Below, one piece after another: positions 14,478 to 22,027 of a DNA stretch of 27,561 nt. This stretch comes from JABCPE02 sp963509715 (GTDB lineage Bacteria > Bacteroidota > Bacteroidia > Flavobacteriales > Weeksellaceae). Position 1 is the first letter of the stretch. Each line of letters opens with the position of its first letter. The translations under genes and the position numbers were made by a program. The notes under the pieces are model-generated. The model ran no database searches, had not been told where the DNA came from, and saw only the letters and a program-made list of their open reading frames with translations. The stretch spans positions 1-27,561 of the forward strand of contig CAUPCB010000020.1 in NCBI GenBank assembly GCA_963509715.1. The letters are read 5' to 3'.

Positions 14478-14618
14478 TTACTTCTTATATTTCAAATTCC
14501 TGATAAATTCTTCCAGCATATCAAATTGCTTCGCGTTGAGCTGAGGCATAATTTTCACGATGTTTTCCATCTTCTTCTCCCATACCTGCCTTACTAAATC
14601 ATCTTCTTCGTTTTTCAC
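14478..14618 (-). CDS. Small 46-aa helical protein
   Basis: A GTG at 14618 opens a 46-codon frame with a charged N-terminus (KNEEDDLVRQVWEKK) and an amphipathic C-terminal half (LNAKQFDMLEEFIRNLKYKK). It lies between two tightly spaced genes of the operon, 6 nt after the previous stop and 11 nt before the next start. That spacing is the main reason to call it real. Function unknown. Confidence 0.5.
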   Translation of the reverse strand: MKNEEDDLVRQVWEKKMENIVKIMPQLNAKQFDMLEEFIRNLKYKK

Positions 14619-14624
14619 AGCACT

Positions 14625-14762
14625 TTAATACATGCTGTTATTCATGAATATAACCGCCTTTCTTAAGTCTTCAACAAAGGGATATCCATTTAGCATCTTC
14701 ATTTCTTCCAGCGCATCTACCAACTCAATCTGCAAGGCTACCGTGCAGTAGAACTGCGACAT
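14625..14762 (-). CDS. Small 45-aa phage protein
   Basis: The frame encodes SQFYCTVALQIELVDALEE, then KMLNGYPFVEDLRKAVIFM near the end. I chose the ATG at 14762 rather than the upstream ATG at 14807, because the longer form would lie mostly inside the overlapping 57-aa gene. Function unknown. Confidence 0.5.
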   Translation of the reverse strand: MSQFYCTVALQIELVDALEEMKMLNGYPFVEDLRKAVIFMNNSMY

Positions 14763-14898
14763 GATGGATTTTAATTTTACATGCTCTCTCAATGGTAAGA
14801 CTCTCAATTCTTCTTGTTCTTACTTTCTTTTCGTATTTTGCTTCTTTTTTCAAGAGCTTTTTATGGTATTCCGTAAGGTGTTGTCCTGCTGTATTCAT
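14725..14898 (-). CDS. Small basic 57-aa protein overlapping the next gene
   Basis: The ATG at 14898 opens a Lys/Arg-rich frame (LTEYHKKLLKKEAKYEKKVR) with a more hydrophobic end (IHHVAVLLHGSLAD). It fills the otherwise empty 124 nt between neighbouring genes and overlaps the 45-aa gene by 38 nt in another frame. It may bind nucleic acid; this is inferred from charge only. Confidence 0.5.
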   Translation of the reverse strand: MNTAGQHLTEYHKKLLKKEAKYEKKVRTRRIESLTIERACKIKIHHVAVLLHGSLAD

Positions 14899-14931
14899 GC
14901 TAAATGTTTGTTTACTTGTTCTTTACTTGGT

Positions 14932-15147
14932 TTATTTACTTTTATCTCCTTTTTGAATTGCTTGTAAGGGTCTTTCGCTTTGCAGCTGCATAGAAACAGC
15001 ACCAGCGCTATAAATTTTAGCCTTTTCATATTGCTCTAATTTTTCGGTTAATTCTTCTATTCGGTCTTCCAACATCTTAATATCGCTGCTCCATGCTATA
15101 ATCACAATGGCGATTGATAAGATTAGGATTGAAACTATTACTATCAT
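14932..15147 (-). CDS. Small membrane-anchored coiled-coil protein
   Basis: The 71-aa protein has one N-terminal membrane helix (IVIVSILILSIAIVIIAW, about 2-19) followed by a coiled coil (MLEDRIEELTEKLEQYEKAK, about 25-44) and a polar tail. The layout recalls an inner-membrane spanin, but no lysis partner is present. It overlaps the stop of the gene downstream by 4 nt. Confidence 0.6.
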   Translation of the reverse strand: MIVIVSILILSIAIVIIAWSSDIKMLEDRIEELTEKLEQYEKAKIYSAGAVSMQLQSERPLQAIQKGDKSK

Positions 15148-16025
15148 TTTTTGTATTTCTTTTTTCGTTTATAATTGATTGTTACTTCCTTGAAAATCTC
15201 CTCGTTCCACTCATAAGCCTTTGCAGAACCCAAGATAACCTCGTTCACTCGGCTTCGGTATTCCATATCCAGCCTTGTGACATAAGAGCCTATTCTCTCC
15301 AAGAATTTCTCTCGCAAATCCTTTACTTTGAGGTATCCCTCTGGAACATGGATTTTACCTCCTTTTGGCGTGTGTATGCTGCAATCTTTTGGCTTGTATG
15401 CTGATTTGTCTATCTGCTCCTTTTTGGCTTTGATTACTTCCTTTTCTCGCTCCCAAGATGGCGAATATCCCATTGGGACAAACTTTACCTTTCGGTTTAA
15501 TTCTTTGGCTTTTTCAAGGATTTCTTTTTCGCTTAATCCTGCGTGGATTATAGGCTTTTTGGTTTTCTTGACAACTTCTTTCTTTTTAGGCTCGTATTTT
15601 TCAATCAACTCTTGGAATAGTTTCTCATCCCACTCTTGAATTTGGTGTCTTCCGTATTTTTGAGGCGTTTTCACTGCCTGATAATCCGCTAAAGCCATTT
15701 TTCCCCTTGTCGGCTTTAAAATCTTGGAAAGCTTATCAAACAACTGGGTGGCGATGATGTAGCCTTGTGGAATCTCTCGCTGTTTGTATCCTTTCTTCTT
15801 GGCTGCCCTTATTGTGATGTGCTTATCTACCAACTCATCGAATAGGTTTTTGTCCCATTCTTGAATTATACTTCTTCCAAACCTTTTATGTCCTTTAATC
15901 GCTTGATAATCTTTTATCGCGGCTTCACCCTTTCTGTAACTCAAGCGCTTAATGAACTCCTTGAACAAGCAGACGCTTGTAATGTATCCATCAGGTATAT
16001 TAGGTTTCACTATATCCGTGTTCAT
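15144..16025 (-). CDS. Protein with three ~60-residue repeats
   Basis: The 293-aa basic protein (start at 16025, MNTDIVKPN) holds three copies of one domain at about 10-69, 85-144 and 227-285. Each copy starts I/V-P-x-G-Y and ends Q/Y-E-W-D/N-x-x-L/I-F-x-E. Copies 1 and 2 share DYQA and YGR/FGR-x-x-IQEWD. A degenerate VPMGY start near 183 may be the remnant of another copy. Long Lys-rich linkers separate copies 2 and 3. I do not know this family. Repeated small basic domains suggest binding to DNA or to a repeating partner. An alternative start at 16079 would overlap the small gene upstream heavily. Confidence 0.65.
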   Translation of the reverse strand: MNTDIVKPNIPDGYITSVCLFKEFIKRLSYRKGEAAIKDYQAIKGHKRFGRSIIQEWDKNLFDELVDKHITIRAAKKKGYKQREIPQGYIIATQLFDKLSKILKPTRGKMALADYQAVKTPQKYGRHQIQEWDEKLFQELIEKYEPKKKEVVKKTKKPIIHAGLSEKEILEKAKELNRKVKFVPMGYSPSWEREKEVIKAKKEQIDKSAYKPKDCSIHTPKGGKIHVPEGYLKVKDLREKFLERIGSYVTRLDMEYRSRVNEVILGSAKAYEWNEEIFKEVTINYKRKKKYKK

Positions 16026-16167
16026 CTTGATTTTGTTTGTTTTTATATCTTTTTCTTTGTTCTTTTCTCTGCTCCTCATAGACTTTTATAAGGGCATTTA
16101 TATCTTTGCTTTTAGCGACCCTTTCAATCTGTTTTATTGGGTCTTTTTTGAGTTCTTCCAGTGTCAT
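16000..16167 (-). CDS. Small 55-aa helical protein
   Basis: The ATG at 16167 overlaps the stop of the ATPase gene (ATGA) and opens MTLEELKKDPIKQIERVAKS, then a Glu/Arg/Lys-rich helix. The frame ends at 16000, overlapping the start of the three-repeat gene by 26 nt. The coupled start is the best evidence. Function unknown. Confidence 0.55.
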   Translation of the reverse strand: MTLEELKKDPIKQIERVAKSKDINALIKVYEEQRKEQRKRYKNKQNQDEHGYSET

Positions 16168-16988
16168 AATCTCATCTTTTTAGGTTTATCTGTTTCTTCA
16201 TACCAAGAGAGATAAGGCACTCCTTGATAATCTACCTGCATCAGAATGGGGTTAAATTCCAATCCTCTCATTGCCTTTGGACTTATGATACTTTGCCCTT
16301 TATCATCTTTGTCTTTTTCTACTCGGATGATAGTTTCGCAGGTGTTTTCAAGTAAAGTTCCAATATGCCCTTTTGCTTTTCCGTTTCCTATATCACTTCC
16401 GTTTTCGTGCAGCACAACACAAATGTGAGTGTTATACTCTCCTTTGAGTTTTATCAGCCATTCGTTAAGCTCTGAACTTTCGGTTGATGAATTAAAATCC
16501 AGCAGGAAATGCACGATGTTATCCAAAATCACAAATCCACAATCTGGATTCTGTTTTAAGTGGGTTTCTACCAAGTATTTTTTGCTGGATGCTGGAAGCC
16601 CTGCGAGTTTGTAATAATCAACATTTCTTCCGCTTAACTGCTTAATCTGTCTCACTGCTCTTGAACAATGATAAGCGCCCTGTTCTGTGTCAAAAATCGC
16701 CATTCTGTTTCTTCGGTAGGTGCATTCCAGCATTCCGAATTTACCGCCCATCACTGCCGTGCTTATCGCCCTGATAAAGGTTGATTTTCTTGATTTCGCT
16801 TTCCCTTGTATCATAGAAATATTATCTTCTGTGAATATCGGCAGGAGGTTTCCTCTTTCATCCCAAGTGTGCAAAATCGGTATCGGCTCTGGTATATCCT
16901 CATCAGGATTGATTTTAAAATCTTCAAGATTGAGAACATCGCATTCTGCTTCTGGAATATTATTTAGTTTTATCGGCTCTATCAACAT
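16164..16988 (-). CDS. RepA/RecA-like AAA ATPase (replicative helicase-like)
   Basis: The 274-aa protein has the RecA-fold order of the RepA-like (AAA_25) ATPases. A P-loop GKAKSRKST (about 62-70) is followed by AIFDTEQG (about 98-105), FVILDNIVHF as Walker B (about 145-154) and CVVLHENGS (about 175-183), a sensor-like strand. The P-loop has Arg where G-x4-G-K-S/T has its second Gly. It lies just after a DUF6291 protein and probably serves phage DNA replication as a hexameric helicase or loader. Confidence 0.8.
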   Translation of the reverse strand: MLIEPIKLNNIPEAECDVLNLEDFKINPDEDIPEPIPILHTWDERGNLLPIFTEDNISMIQGKAKSRKSTFIRAISTAVMGGKFGMLECTYRRNRMAIFDTEQGAYHCSRAVRQIKQLSGRNVDYYKLAGLPASSKKYLVETHLKQNPDCGFVILDNIVHFLLDFNSSTESSELNEWLIKLKGEYNTHICVVLHENGSDIGNGKAKGHIGTLLENTCETIIRVEKDKDDKGQSIISPKAMRGLEFNPILMQVDYQGVPYLSWYEETDKPKKMRL

Positions 16989-17460
16989 ATCTTACATCGT
17001 ATTCGTTTAGCTCCCTTGCCAATGGAAAGTTATTCTTTGCTATTTCTAAAATCTCATCTAACAATTTCGCTACTGCTTTAGTAGGTATCCTTTCTTCCTT
17101 CGGTATCCCATTCATCGCCTGATGAACTCTCAATTCATCCCTTATCTGCTCAATAATCCAACTTTTGGGCTCCAACATCATAGAAAGTTTTTTAAGAATA
17201 ATATCCGCCCCTGTTATTTCAAAAATTCCTTGTTTGTTCTCCGTTGCCACCAGCTTCTGATTTTCTTTGTTTTCTACTTTCCAGTGTTGCAGAATGTAGA
17301 ACAGCATCAAACTATCTTCCAGCGCGGTGTTTTTCGGCTTTCCATTGGCAAACTCTATGATTTGATTTAGAGCATCTACATCGTTTTGGTTGATGTATAG
17401 CGGTTTCCCATTCTTTGCAGCAAACTCAAATCTGTTTTTTAGGTATCTTATTGCTCGCAT
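16960..17460 (-). CDS. Hypothetical replication-region protein
   Basis: The 166-aa protein is helical and charged, with ALNQIIEFANGKPKNTALED near the start and a C-terminal IPTKAVAKLLDEILEIAK. No catalytic motif is visible. It is overlapped at both ends (29 nt with the ATPase, 35 nt with the DUF6291 gene), so the three are translated as a unit and it may be an accessory replication factor. Confidence 0.65.
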   Translation of the reverse strand: MRAIRYLKNRFEFAAKNGKPLYINQNDVDALNQIIEFANGKPKNTALEDSLMLFYILQHWKVENKENQKLVATENKQGIFEITGADIILKKLSMMLEPKSWIIEQIRDELRVHQAMNGIPKEERIPTKAVAKLLDEILEIAKNNFPLARELNEYDVRYVDRADKTK

Positions 17461-18241
17461 AATCTTTCGTTTTTTGGATTAAATCCACTACCAGCCTTTC
17501 AAAATCCTCGTTCTTTTCCAGTTCTTCATTTACCTCGGTAATGATTCTGTCCAGATAGTATTCCCCTGCTTTGTTTTTCTTCCTGATGCCGTGAATGGAT
17601 TTTATCGTATCAAACCAAAACCGCCTAAAACCAGCCTCTCCCTTTTGGATTTGCTTAAAGTAGGCGTAGATGCCTATAAGTCTTTCTATCGTGGTCTTGT
17701 CTATTTCTACGATTTTACGGACTTCATGATACCACTTGGAAACATTAGCATTCTTCACTGTGAGATTGGTAGGGTTTTCCTTTTTCCACAATTCCCAAAA
17801 CCGATAAGCCACGAAGAGATAAAGTTTATTCCCTTGAAAATTTTTAAGATACTCGGGCAAATTTTTAATTTGCTCGAAAAGAATATTATTATCTATGTGT
17901 ATAGTATGTTTAATAATATTCTTATTATCATTTACATTTACATTTACATTTACATTAGGTTTTGGTTTGGTTTCGGTTTGGTTTTGTTTTGGTTCTTGTT
18001 CGGTTTTGTTTTTTGTAGGTCTTCCCCCTTTTTTTCCGTTGTTATATCGTTTGTTATTCGCTTCTATTTGAGGTATTACAAGTTTCAAAATAGCCCCTGC
18101 TATCGGCTTTGGATTTTCAGTTGTTTCTCCGTATAAGCCATACTCAATTATGGCTGTAAGCACTTCTCCCTGAATATCCCTCGGCAAATCCCTGATACTC
18201 TCAAAAAAACTGCGATAAAAAACAAAACTCTCTCGTTCCAT
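17426..18241 (-). CDS. DUF6291 protein, replication-initiator-like
   Basis: The 271-aa protein starts with the DUF6291 module (SFVFYRSFFESIRDLPRDIQ, then EVLTAIIEYGLYG and a final KRYNNGKKGGRP). A low-complexity linker rich in K/Q/T/P and an alternating VN run follow, with a C-terminal helical domain containing FWELWKKENPT. In Bacteroidota phages such proteins stand where DnaD/DnaT-like initiation proteins stand elsewhere, just before a RepA/DnaB-type ATPase. The linker is encoded by a CATTTA hexamer repeat. Confidence 0.75.
   Translation of the reverse strand: MERESFVFYRSFFESIRDLPRDIQGEVLTAIIEYGLYGETTENPKPIAGAILKLVIPQIEANNKRYNNGKKGGRPTKNKTEQEPKQNQTETKPKPNVNVNVNVNDNKNIIKHTIHIDNNILFEQIKNLPEYLKNFQGNKLYLFVAYRFWELWKKENPTNLTVKNANVSKWYHEVRKIVEIDKTTIERLIGIYAYFKQIQKGEAGFRRFWFDTIKSIHGIRKKNKAGEYYLDRIITEVNEELEKNEDFERLVVDLIQKTKDYASNKIPKKQI
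17929..17956. repeat. CATTTA hexanucleotide microsatellite
   Basis: Four and two-thirds copies of CATTTA encode the Val-Asn run in the linker of the DUF6291 protein. Gain or loss of one unit would add or remove two residues without shifting the frame. Confidence 0.85.
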
Positions 18242-18291
18242 TTTTTATTGGTTTTAATGTTTTAAAGAACTTCTACTCTGTCTAATTGTTT

Positions 18292-18540
18292 TTACTTTTC
18301 CTCTGTTTTTGACTTATTGTCAAGAACTGCTTTTAATTCTCGCAGTGTTTCTATTAGCGGCTCTATATCTTCTTTTTCTAATGATATCCAGTGCTCTTTA
18401 TAAAGGGTTTTAGATTCATCATCTAATTCAGGGTTTTCTTGGTATAAATCATATTTAATACACACACTTAATTTGCCATATGAATTAGCACGCACTTCTA
18501 ATAAATGTCCTTCTTCGTTTTCAAATGCTGTAACTTTCAT
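18292..18540 (-). CDS. Hypothetical acidic protein
   Basis: I do not recognise this 82-aa protein. It has a beta-rich first half (HLLEVRANSYGKLSVCIKYD) and an acidic C-terminal helix (EDIEPLIETLRELKAVLDN). It has no membrane segment and no metal motif, and is part of the early operon. Confidence 0.6.
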   Translation of the reverse strand: MKVTAFENEEGHLLEVRANSYGKLSVCIKYDLYQENPELDDESKTLYKEHWISLEKEDIEPLIETLRELKAVLDNKSKTEEK

Positions 18541-18557
18541 TGTTTAATCTTTGTTTT

Positions 18558-18725
18558 TTATTCTAAATCTTTAATGTTACACGGAAAGCGTTTTCCGTTT
18601 TCTGTTTCGTAAATCACAGCATTTCCGCTTATGCTGATGATTTTTACCTTCGTTCCCTTTTTGCTGTAAACTACCTTTTTAAAGCCTACATCTTTGTTCA
18701 GTGTAGCGTATTGTCCTGCTTCCAT
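18558..18725 (-). CDS. Small SH3/KOW-like 55-aa protein
   Basis: The ATG at 18725 overlaps the stop of the MazG-like gene (TAATG) and opens a 55-codon frame: EAGQYATLNKDVGFKKVVYS, then KGTKVKIISISGNAVIYETE and a short RFPCNIKDLE end. This strand pattern looks like a small KOW-type barrel. The coupled start supports it. Confidence 0.6.
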   Translation of the reverse strand: MEAGQYATLNKDVGFKKVVYSKKGTKVKIISISGNAVIYETENGKRFPCNIKDLE

Positions 18726-19219
18726 TAGTCTTTAACAAAGGTTCCATTAACCATTTCTCCCTTTCTTTTGCTTATAACCTTGTAAGCCGAGTGTAAGCAC
18801 TCCCAAATTTTAAGGTTAAACCTGTTGGCGATTTGATTAAGCAAGAACAACATCATCTGAACTGCGTGGTATTTCTCAACTGAATCATTAGTGAACTTCT
18901 CCAACTGCATAAGTTTATTGCAGTTATCCAAAAGGAAATAAGGGTCTTGTGCTGTTCCTTTGGAATCTGAAAGCTCTTCGCTACCATTAGGAAAAAGCTT
19001 AATATTCTTCATTTTGGCGTAGATTATCAAAGTAACCACTACATCGCCGATTGCATCTTCTATTTCCTTTAAATTGTAATCTTCTATTGCTGTGTGGAGT
19101 TCCATAATCTCTTCCAGCGTTTTTAAAAGCTGTTTCGCTGGTGTTCCGTGTTCAAGTATTCCTTTTCTATGCGCCCATCTTTTTACAAGGATTATTAAAT
19201 CTTCAATTTCTATCTTCAT
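18725..19219 (-). CDS. MazG-like nucleotide pyrophosphohydrolase
   Basis: The 164-aa protein has the all-alpha NTP pyrophosphatase signature: KTLEEIMELHTAIED (about 33-47), giving the EExxE group, and EIEDAIGDVVVTL (about 52-64), giving the second acidic cluster. Such enzymes hydrolyse (d)NTPs, often dATP/dGTP or (p)ppGpp, and are common phage metabolic genes. It overlaps the wHTH gene upstream by 4 nt. Confidence 0.8.
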   Translation of the reverse strand: MKIEIEDLIILVKRWAHRKGILEHGTPAKQLLKTLEEIMELHTAIEDYNLKEIEDAIGDVVVTLIIYAKMKNIKLFPNGSEELSDSKGTAQDPYFLLDNCNKLMQLEKFTNDSVEKYHAVQMMLFLLNQIANRFNLKIWECLHSAYKVISKRKGEMVNGTFVKD

Positions 19220-19632
19220 ATGTTCTTTAAATCTTTTATTTTAGTCCTATAATATTCTATTCTGTTTTTTAGAATTTTCCTTCCGTTTTCTGTTTTGCAG
19301 TTTTGGTAGTCAGCCTCTAAATCTTCTTTTGCTGAAAGAAATCCCTTGTATAATTGTCTTTGTTTTGCAATTATCTTTTCCATATCAGTGATGACAGAAA
19401 ACAAGTCTCTTTCAAATCTTCCGTGTATTTCTGAACCTGTTTTTTCTACCAATCCTGAATTTACCAACTCGTTTATCCTATTGCTTACTTGGTTTAAGTT
19501 CCAGCCTAAAACATCGGCTATATCATAAAATGATGAATTAGGGTTTTCTGCAATAGCCTTATAAACTTCTCTTCTCCTTTCAGGTAGTTTTACCTGAATT
19601 TCTACAAATGCTCTTATTGATGTTATAGACAT
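19216..19632 (-). CDS. Winged-helix DNA-binding protein
   Basis: The 138-aa protein has a winged helix-turn-helix (VYKAIAENPNSSFYDIADVL, then NLNQVSNRINELVNSGLVEK, about 23-66) and a C-terminal coiled coil (about 85-135). It may be an operon regulator or a replication-origin binder. A 15-bp direct repeat lies at its start and 84 bp upstream, a possible site for its own product. Confidence 0.7.
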   Translation of the reverse strand: MSITSIRAFVEIQVKLPERRREVYKAIAENPNSSFYDIADVLGWNLNQVSNRINELVNSGLVEKTGSEIHGRFERDLFSVITDMEKIIAKQRQLYKGFLSAKEDLEADYQNCKTENGRKILKNRIEYYRTKIKDLKNI

Positions 19633-19710
19633 TGTTTATTGTTTTGAAAATGCTTTTATAAACATTATTGACAATGCTTATTGGTTAAAAAATAGTCTTA
19701 TTGATGTTAT
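19612..19710. repeat. Pair of 15-bp direct repeats before the wHTH gene
   Basis: TCTTATTGATGTTAT occurs at 19612-19626 (over the first codons of the wHTH gene) and at 19696-19710, 84 bp apart. The 86-nt gap between the genes is rich in CAATAA/TTATTG words and holds no gene I can support. Confidence 0.55.
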
Positions 19711-19718
19711 TTATCATT

Positions 19719-20108
19719 TTAAAATGGTAAATCATCCTCTACCTCTTCGGTTTCTGCTGTTGGTTTAGTTGTCGGCTCTGGTTTTACTGATGGCTCTGGC
19801 GTGTAGTTTTTTCTATCTACTGGCTCTATTTTCCATACATTTAGATTTTGCCCGTGTCCTTTTGTTCCGTCTTCTTTATCATATAGTCTACCCTTGATAT
19901 TGAAATGAACCTTAACCAAATCGCCTTTTTCAATTCCATTTAGGAGACTTATCTTCTCTCCTGAAACTTGAAATTTTAGTAAATTTTCAATTGGTTCTCC
20001 TGTGAATTGGTTGTAAGTTCTACAATCCAAATAAAATTCCTGCACTTTAAACCCGCTATCAAAGGTTTTGATTTCTCCTGCTTTTAAAAATATTCCTGTT
20101 TGTTCCAT
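19719..20108 (-). CDS. DUF3127 OB-fold protein, likely phage single-stranded-DNA-binding protein
   Basis: The 129-aa protein has an OB-like beta-rich N-terminal domain (FKVQEFYLDCRTYNQFTGEP, GDLVKVHFNIKGRLYD) of the DUF3127 type. A Pro/Thr-rich linker and an acidic tail ending EDDLPF follow. That tail mirrors the C-terminal tip of bacterial SSB, which recruits partner proteins. It stands between RecT/MBL and replication genes, as expected for an SSB. Confidence 0.8.
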   Translation of the reverse strand: MEQTGIFLKAGEIKTFDSGFKVQEFYLDCRTYNQFTGEPIENLLKFQVSGEKISLLNGIEKGDLVKVHFNIKGRLYDKEDGTKGHGQNLNVWKIEPVDRKNYTPEPSVKPEPTTKPTAETEEVEDDLPF

Positions 20109-20111
20109 GTT

Positions 20112-20477
20112 TTATTGTGTTAATCTTAATTGCTCTTTTTCATAGCTTAATAGACTTCTCAAAGCATCCACCTGATGAGTGCAGGATTTGTTAATTCGCT
20201 CTGCCCAGTCTACCAAAAAATTCTCCTCTTGGGCTATACTATCCACCAGTGCATTTTGTGCTTTGGCGCTTAAAAAATTCTGCTTAGCTATTTCTAAAAT
20301 CGTTTTAGAAATCTCGGATGCTTTTTTTTCTCTTAATCTCTGTTTTGCTTCCGCTAACATTCTACCGCTTCGTGCCATATAGACATTGAGTGTTTTTATC
20401 CGCTCTATTAGTTCCTCTGGATTCTCCGAAACATCTACTTCTAAAAACTCCTGTATCTTTTCTAATTCCTTTTTCAT
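20112..20477 (-). CDS. Hypothetical coiled-coil protein of the recombination module
   Basis: The 121-aa protein is almost all helix, with ARSGRMLAEAKQRLREKKAS (about 35-54) and ALVDSIAQEENFLVDWAERI (about 76-95). It recurs in Bacteroidota phages near recT and MBL genes, but its activity is unknown. The spacing is 3 nt to SSB and 1 nt to MBL. Confidence 0.7.
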   Translation of the reverse strand: MKKELEKIQEFLEVDVSENPEELIERIKTLNVYMARSGRMLAEAKQRLREKKASEISKTILEIAKQNFLSAKAQNALVDSIAQEENFLVDWAERINKSCTHQVDALRSLLSYEKEQLRLTQ

Positions 20478-20478
20478 T

Positions 20479-21108
20479 TCAATAAAAACTTCTGCTCTTG
20501 TGCAACTCCAAAATCTCGCTCGTTGCTTTTTTGTTATTGTTTATAAATTCTCTTGCTTGCTGCCAACTCAAATGAGTTTCTATGCTTCCGATAGCGTGGC
20601 AATACTTACTCTCTTCTTGTGCTTCCTTTATAGCGTTCAGCGCTTTGTCTTCATCATAATTATGCTCTACTGCATATAAATCATATCCTTTAGCTGAAAT
20701 ACCCTCTAAATGTGCCGTATCGGTAGCATGCAATATTTTATAATTTTCTATAAAAATCCTGTATCCGCAGTTCTGCACATCGTGATAGAGTTTAAAAGGC
20801 GAAACTTTGAATTTTCCGTAATTGTAGATTTTTCCAATTTTTAAAACATCAATGTTTCTAATGTTTGGCAGTTCCTCTATCATCCATTCGCAACAAGCTA
20901 TTCTAATGCTTGGGCGCTGGTCTTGTAATTTTTGAAGTGTTTTTAAATTGATATGGTCGCTATGTTTGTGTGTAAGCAAAACCAGCTGCAAATCATCCTT
21001 TACTCCTTGTAAAGCCTTGAAAGAAACACCGCAATCCACCATTATGTTTTTGTTGTAAACTACGGCGTTCCCCTCACTGCTTGAACCGATTACATTAGCT
21101 ATTCCCAT
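20479..21108 (-). CDS. Metallo-beta-lactamase-fold hydrolase
   Basis: The 209-aa protein shows the MBL-fold order: MVDCG (about 23-27), the metal-binding THKHSDH (about 46-52), a KLYHDVQNCG region near 115 and HATDTAHLEG (about 132-141), with a late H in SIETHLSW (about 175-182). Phage enzymes of this type often replace nucleases in recombination modules. Its neighbours RecT, DUF1351 and SSB suggest a nuclease that supplies single strands, which is inference. Confidence 0.8.
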   Translation of the reverse strand: MGIANVIGSSSEGNAVVYNKNIMVDCGVSFKALQGVKDDLQLVLLTHKHSDHINLKTLQKLQDQRPSIRIACCEWMIEELPNIRNIDVLKIGKIYNYGKFKVSPFKLYHDVQNCGYRIFIENYKILHATDTAHLEGISAKGYDLYAVEHNYDEDKALNAIKEAQEESKYCHAIGSIETHLSWQQAREFINNNKKATSEILELHKSRSFY

Positions 21109-21323
21109 TTGTTTTCTGTTAGGTTATAAACCCCTCTTGGGAAATACCTTAAACTTTCCTCTGTGAAATCTGTATATTCAAACCCCCATTTATCTTGAAA
21201 ATGTTCAACCATAATTTCTCTTGGGTTTTCTGCTGTTATTTTTACAATACAATCTTTATCAAGGGTGTGTCCATTAAAAGAATGTGTGTAGGTTTGTCCA
21301 AATGAAAAATATCTTGTTTTCAT
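21099..21323 (-). CDS. Hypothetical small protein between recT and MBL
   Basis: The 74-aa protein is aromatic-rich (RYFSFGQTYTHSFNGHTLDK, then HFQDKWGFEYTDFTEESLRY), probably a small beta-barrel. It overlaps the MBL start by 10 nt and follows recT by 3 nt. Unrecognised. Confidence 0.65.
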   Translation of the reverse strand: MKTRYFSFGQTYTHSFNGHTLDKDCIVKITAENPREIMVEHFQDKWGFEYTDFTEESLRYFPRGVYNLTENKWE

Positions 21324-21326
21324 AGT

Positions 21327-22025
21327 CTAAACATTATCAAAATCTACTTCTTCGGCTGTTTGCTTTTGTTCTGTTGGTTCTTCTTGCTGGGTTATTTTAG
21401 TGTCTATTACTTTCCTTGGAGTTACTTCTGTGGCTTCTATATCTATGACACCTTGCTCTTCGGAGGTATACATTGCCCCTAATTGTGCTGGGAATGCATC
21501 TCTCAATGCTTGAACCTTGGCTACTTTGGTTATCATTGTAGCTTTTTTCTCATTCCAAGTAGATTGGTTTTTGTCATATTCTGATAAAGGAATTTTTGCC
21601 ACGATAGGGAATTTTCTATCTTTTCTATAAACTTCTGCCCATGCTCCTAAAATCTCATCATCTTTCAAATAAAAAGCACCCTCTACTTCTGTGATTTTCC
21701 CTTCTCTCAATAGGATAAGCCCCGCTCTAATACCCTCGTATTCTTTATTTGCTTCTGCTCTTTTCATTAGAGCCTCTTTAGATACCACCATTTGGGCTGG
21801 TTTATCTCCAAATTTTATAAGGTAGGCTTCATTTAGGAATGGATTTAACTGGTTGAATTTGCATACGCTCATAAACTGCATTAAATCTTGGTCAGAAACA
21901 GCTCCATTTCCTTTGGTCAAATAATCCTTAATTATTCTAAATGATAGGGTAACTTCTTGCCCTGCTACATCATAAGTTACTTTTGGATTTTTTTCTTCTT
22001 GTTTTGTTATTTCTTTTGTTTCCAT
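21327..22025 (-). CDS. recT: RecT/Bet-family single-strand annealing protein
   Basis: The 232-aa protein has the Bet/RecT core: LMQFMSVCKFNQLNPFLNEA (about 45-64), YLIKFG, a VSKEALMKRAE segment, and later TMITKVAKVQALRDAFPAQL. It anneals complementary single strands in phage recombination and replication. It follows DUF1351, its usual partner, by 2 nt, and its C-terminal tail is acidic. Confidence 0.9.
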   Translation of the reverse strand: METKEITKQEEKNPKVTYDVAGQEVTLSFRIIKDYLTKGNGAVSDQDLMQFMSVCKFNQLNPFLNEAYLIKFGDKPAQMVVSKEALMKRAEANKEYEGIRAGLILLREGKITEVEGAFYLKDDEILGAWAEVYRKDRKFPIVAKIPLSEYDKNQSTWNEKKATMITKVAKVQALRDAFPAQLGAMYTSEEQGVIDIEATEVTPRKVIDTKITQQEEPTEQKQTAEEVDFDNV

Positions 22026-22027
22026 TT

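Noticed and set aside
14932..15147. Spanin (Rz-like) lysis protein
   Set aside because: The helix plus coiled-coil layout fits, but no endolysin, holin or outer spanin is nearby and the gene belongs to the early operon.
17929..17956. Short tandem repeat that could be mistaken for a CRISPR array
   Set aside because: The unit is 6 bp, has no spacers and lies in frame within a coding sequence.
17591..18136. 181-aa plus-strand frame opposite the DUF6291 gene
   Set aside because: It has a Phe/Ile/Tyr-rich composition typical of the reverse strand of Lys/Asn-rich coding DNA and no start signals; the minus-strand gene is recognised.
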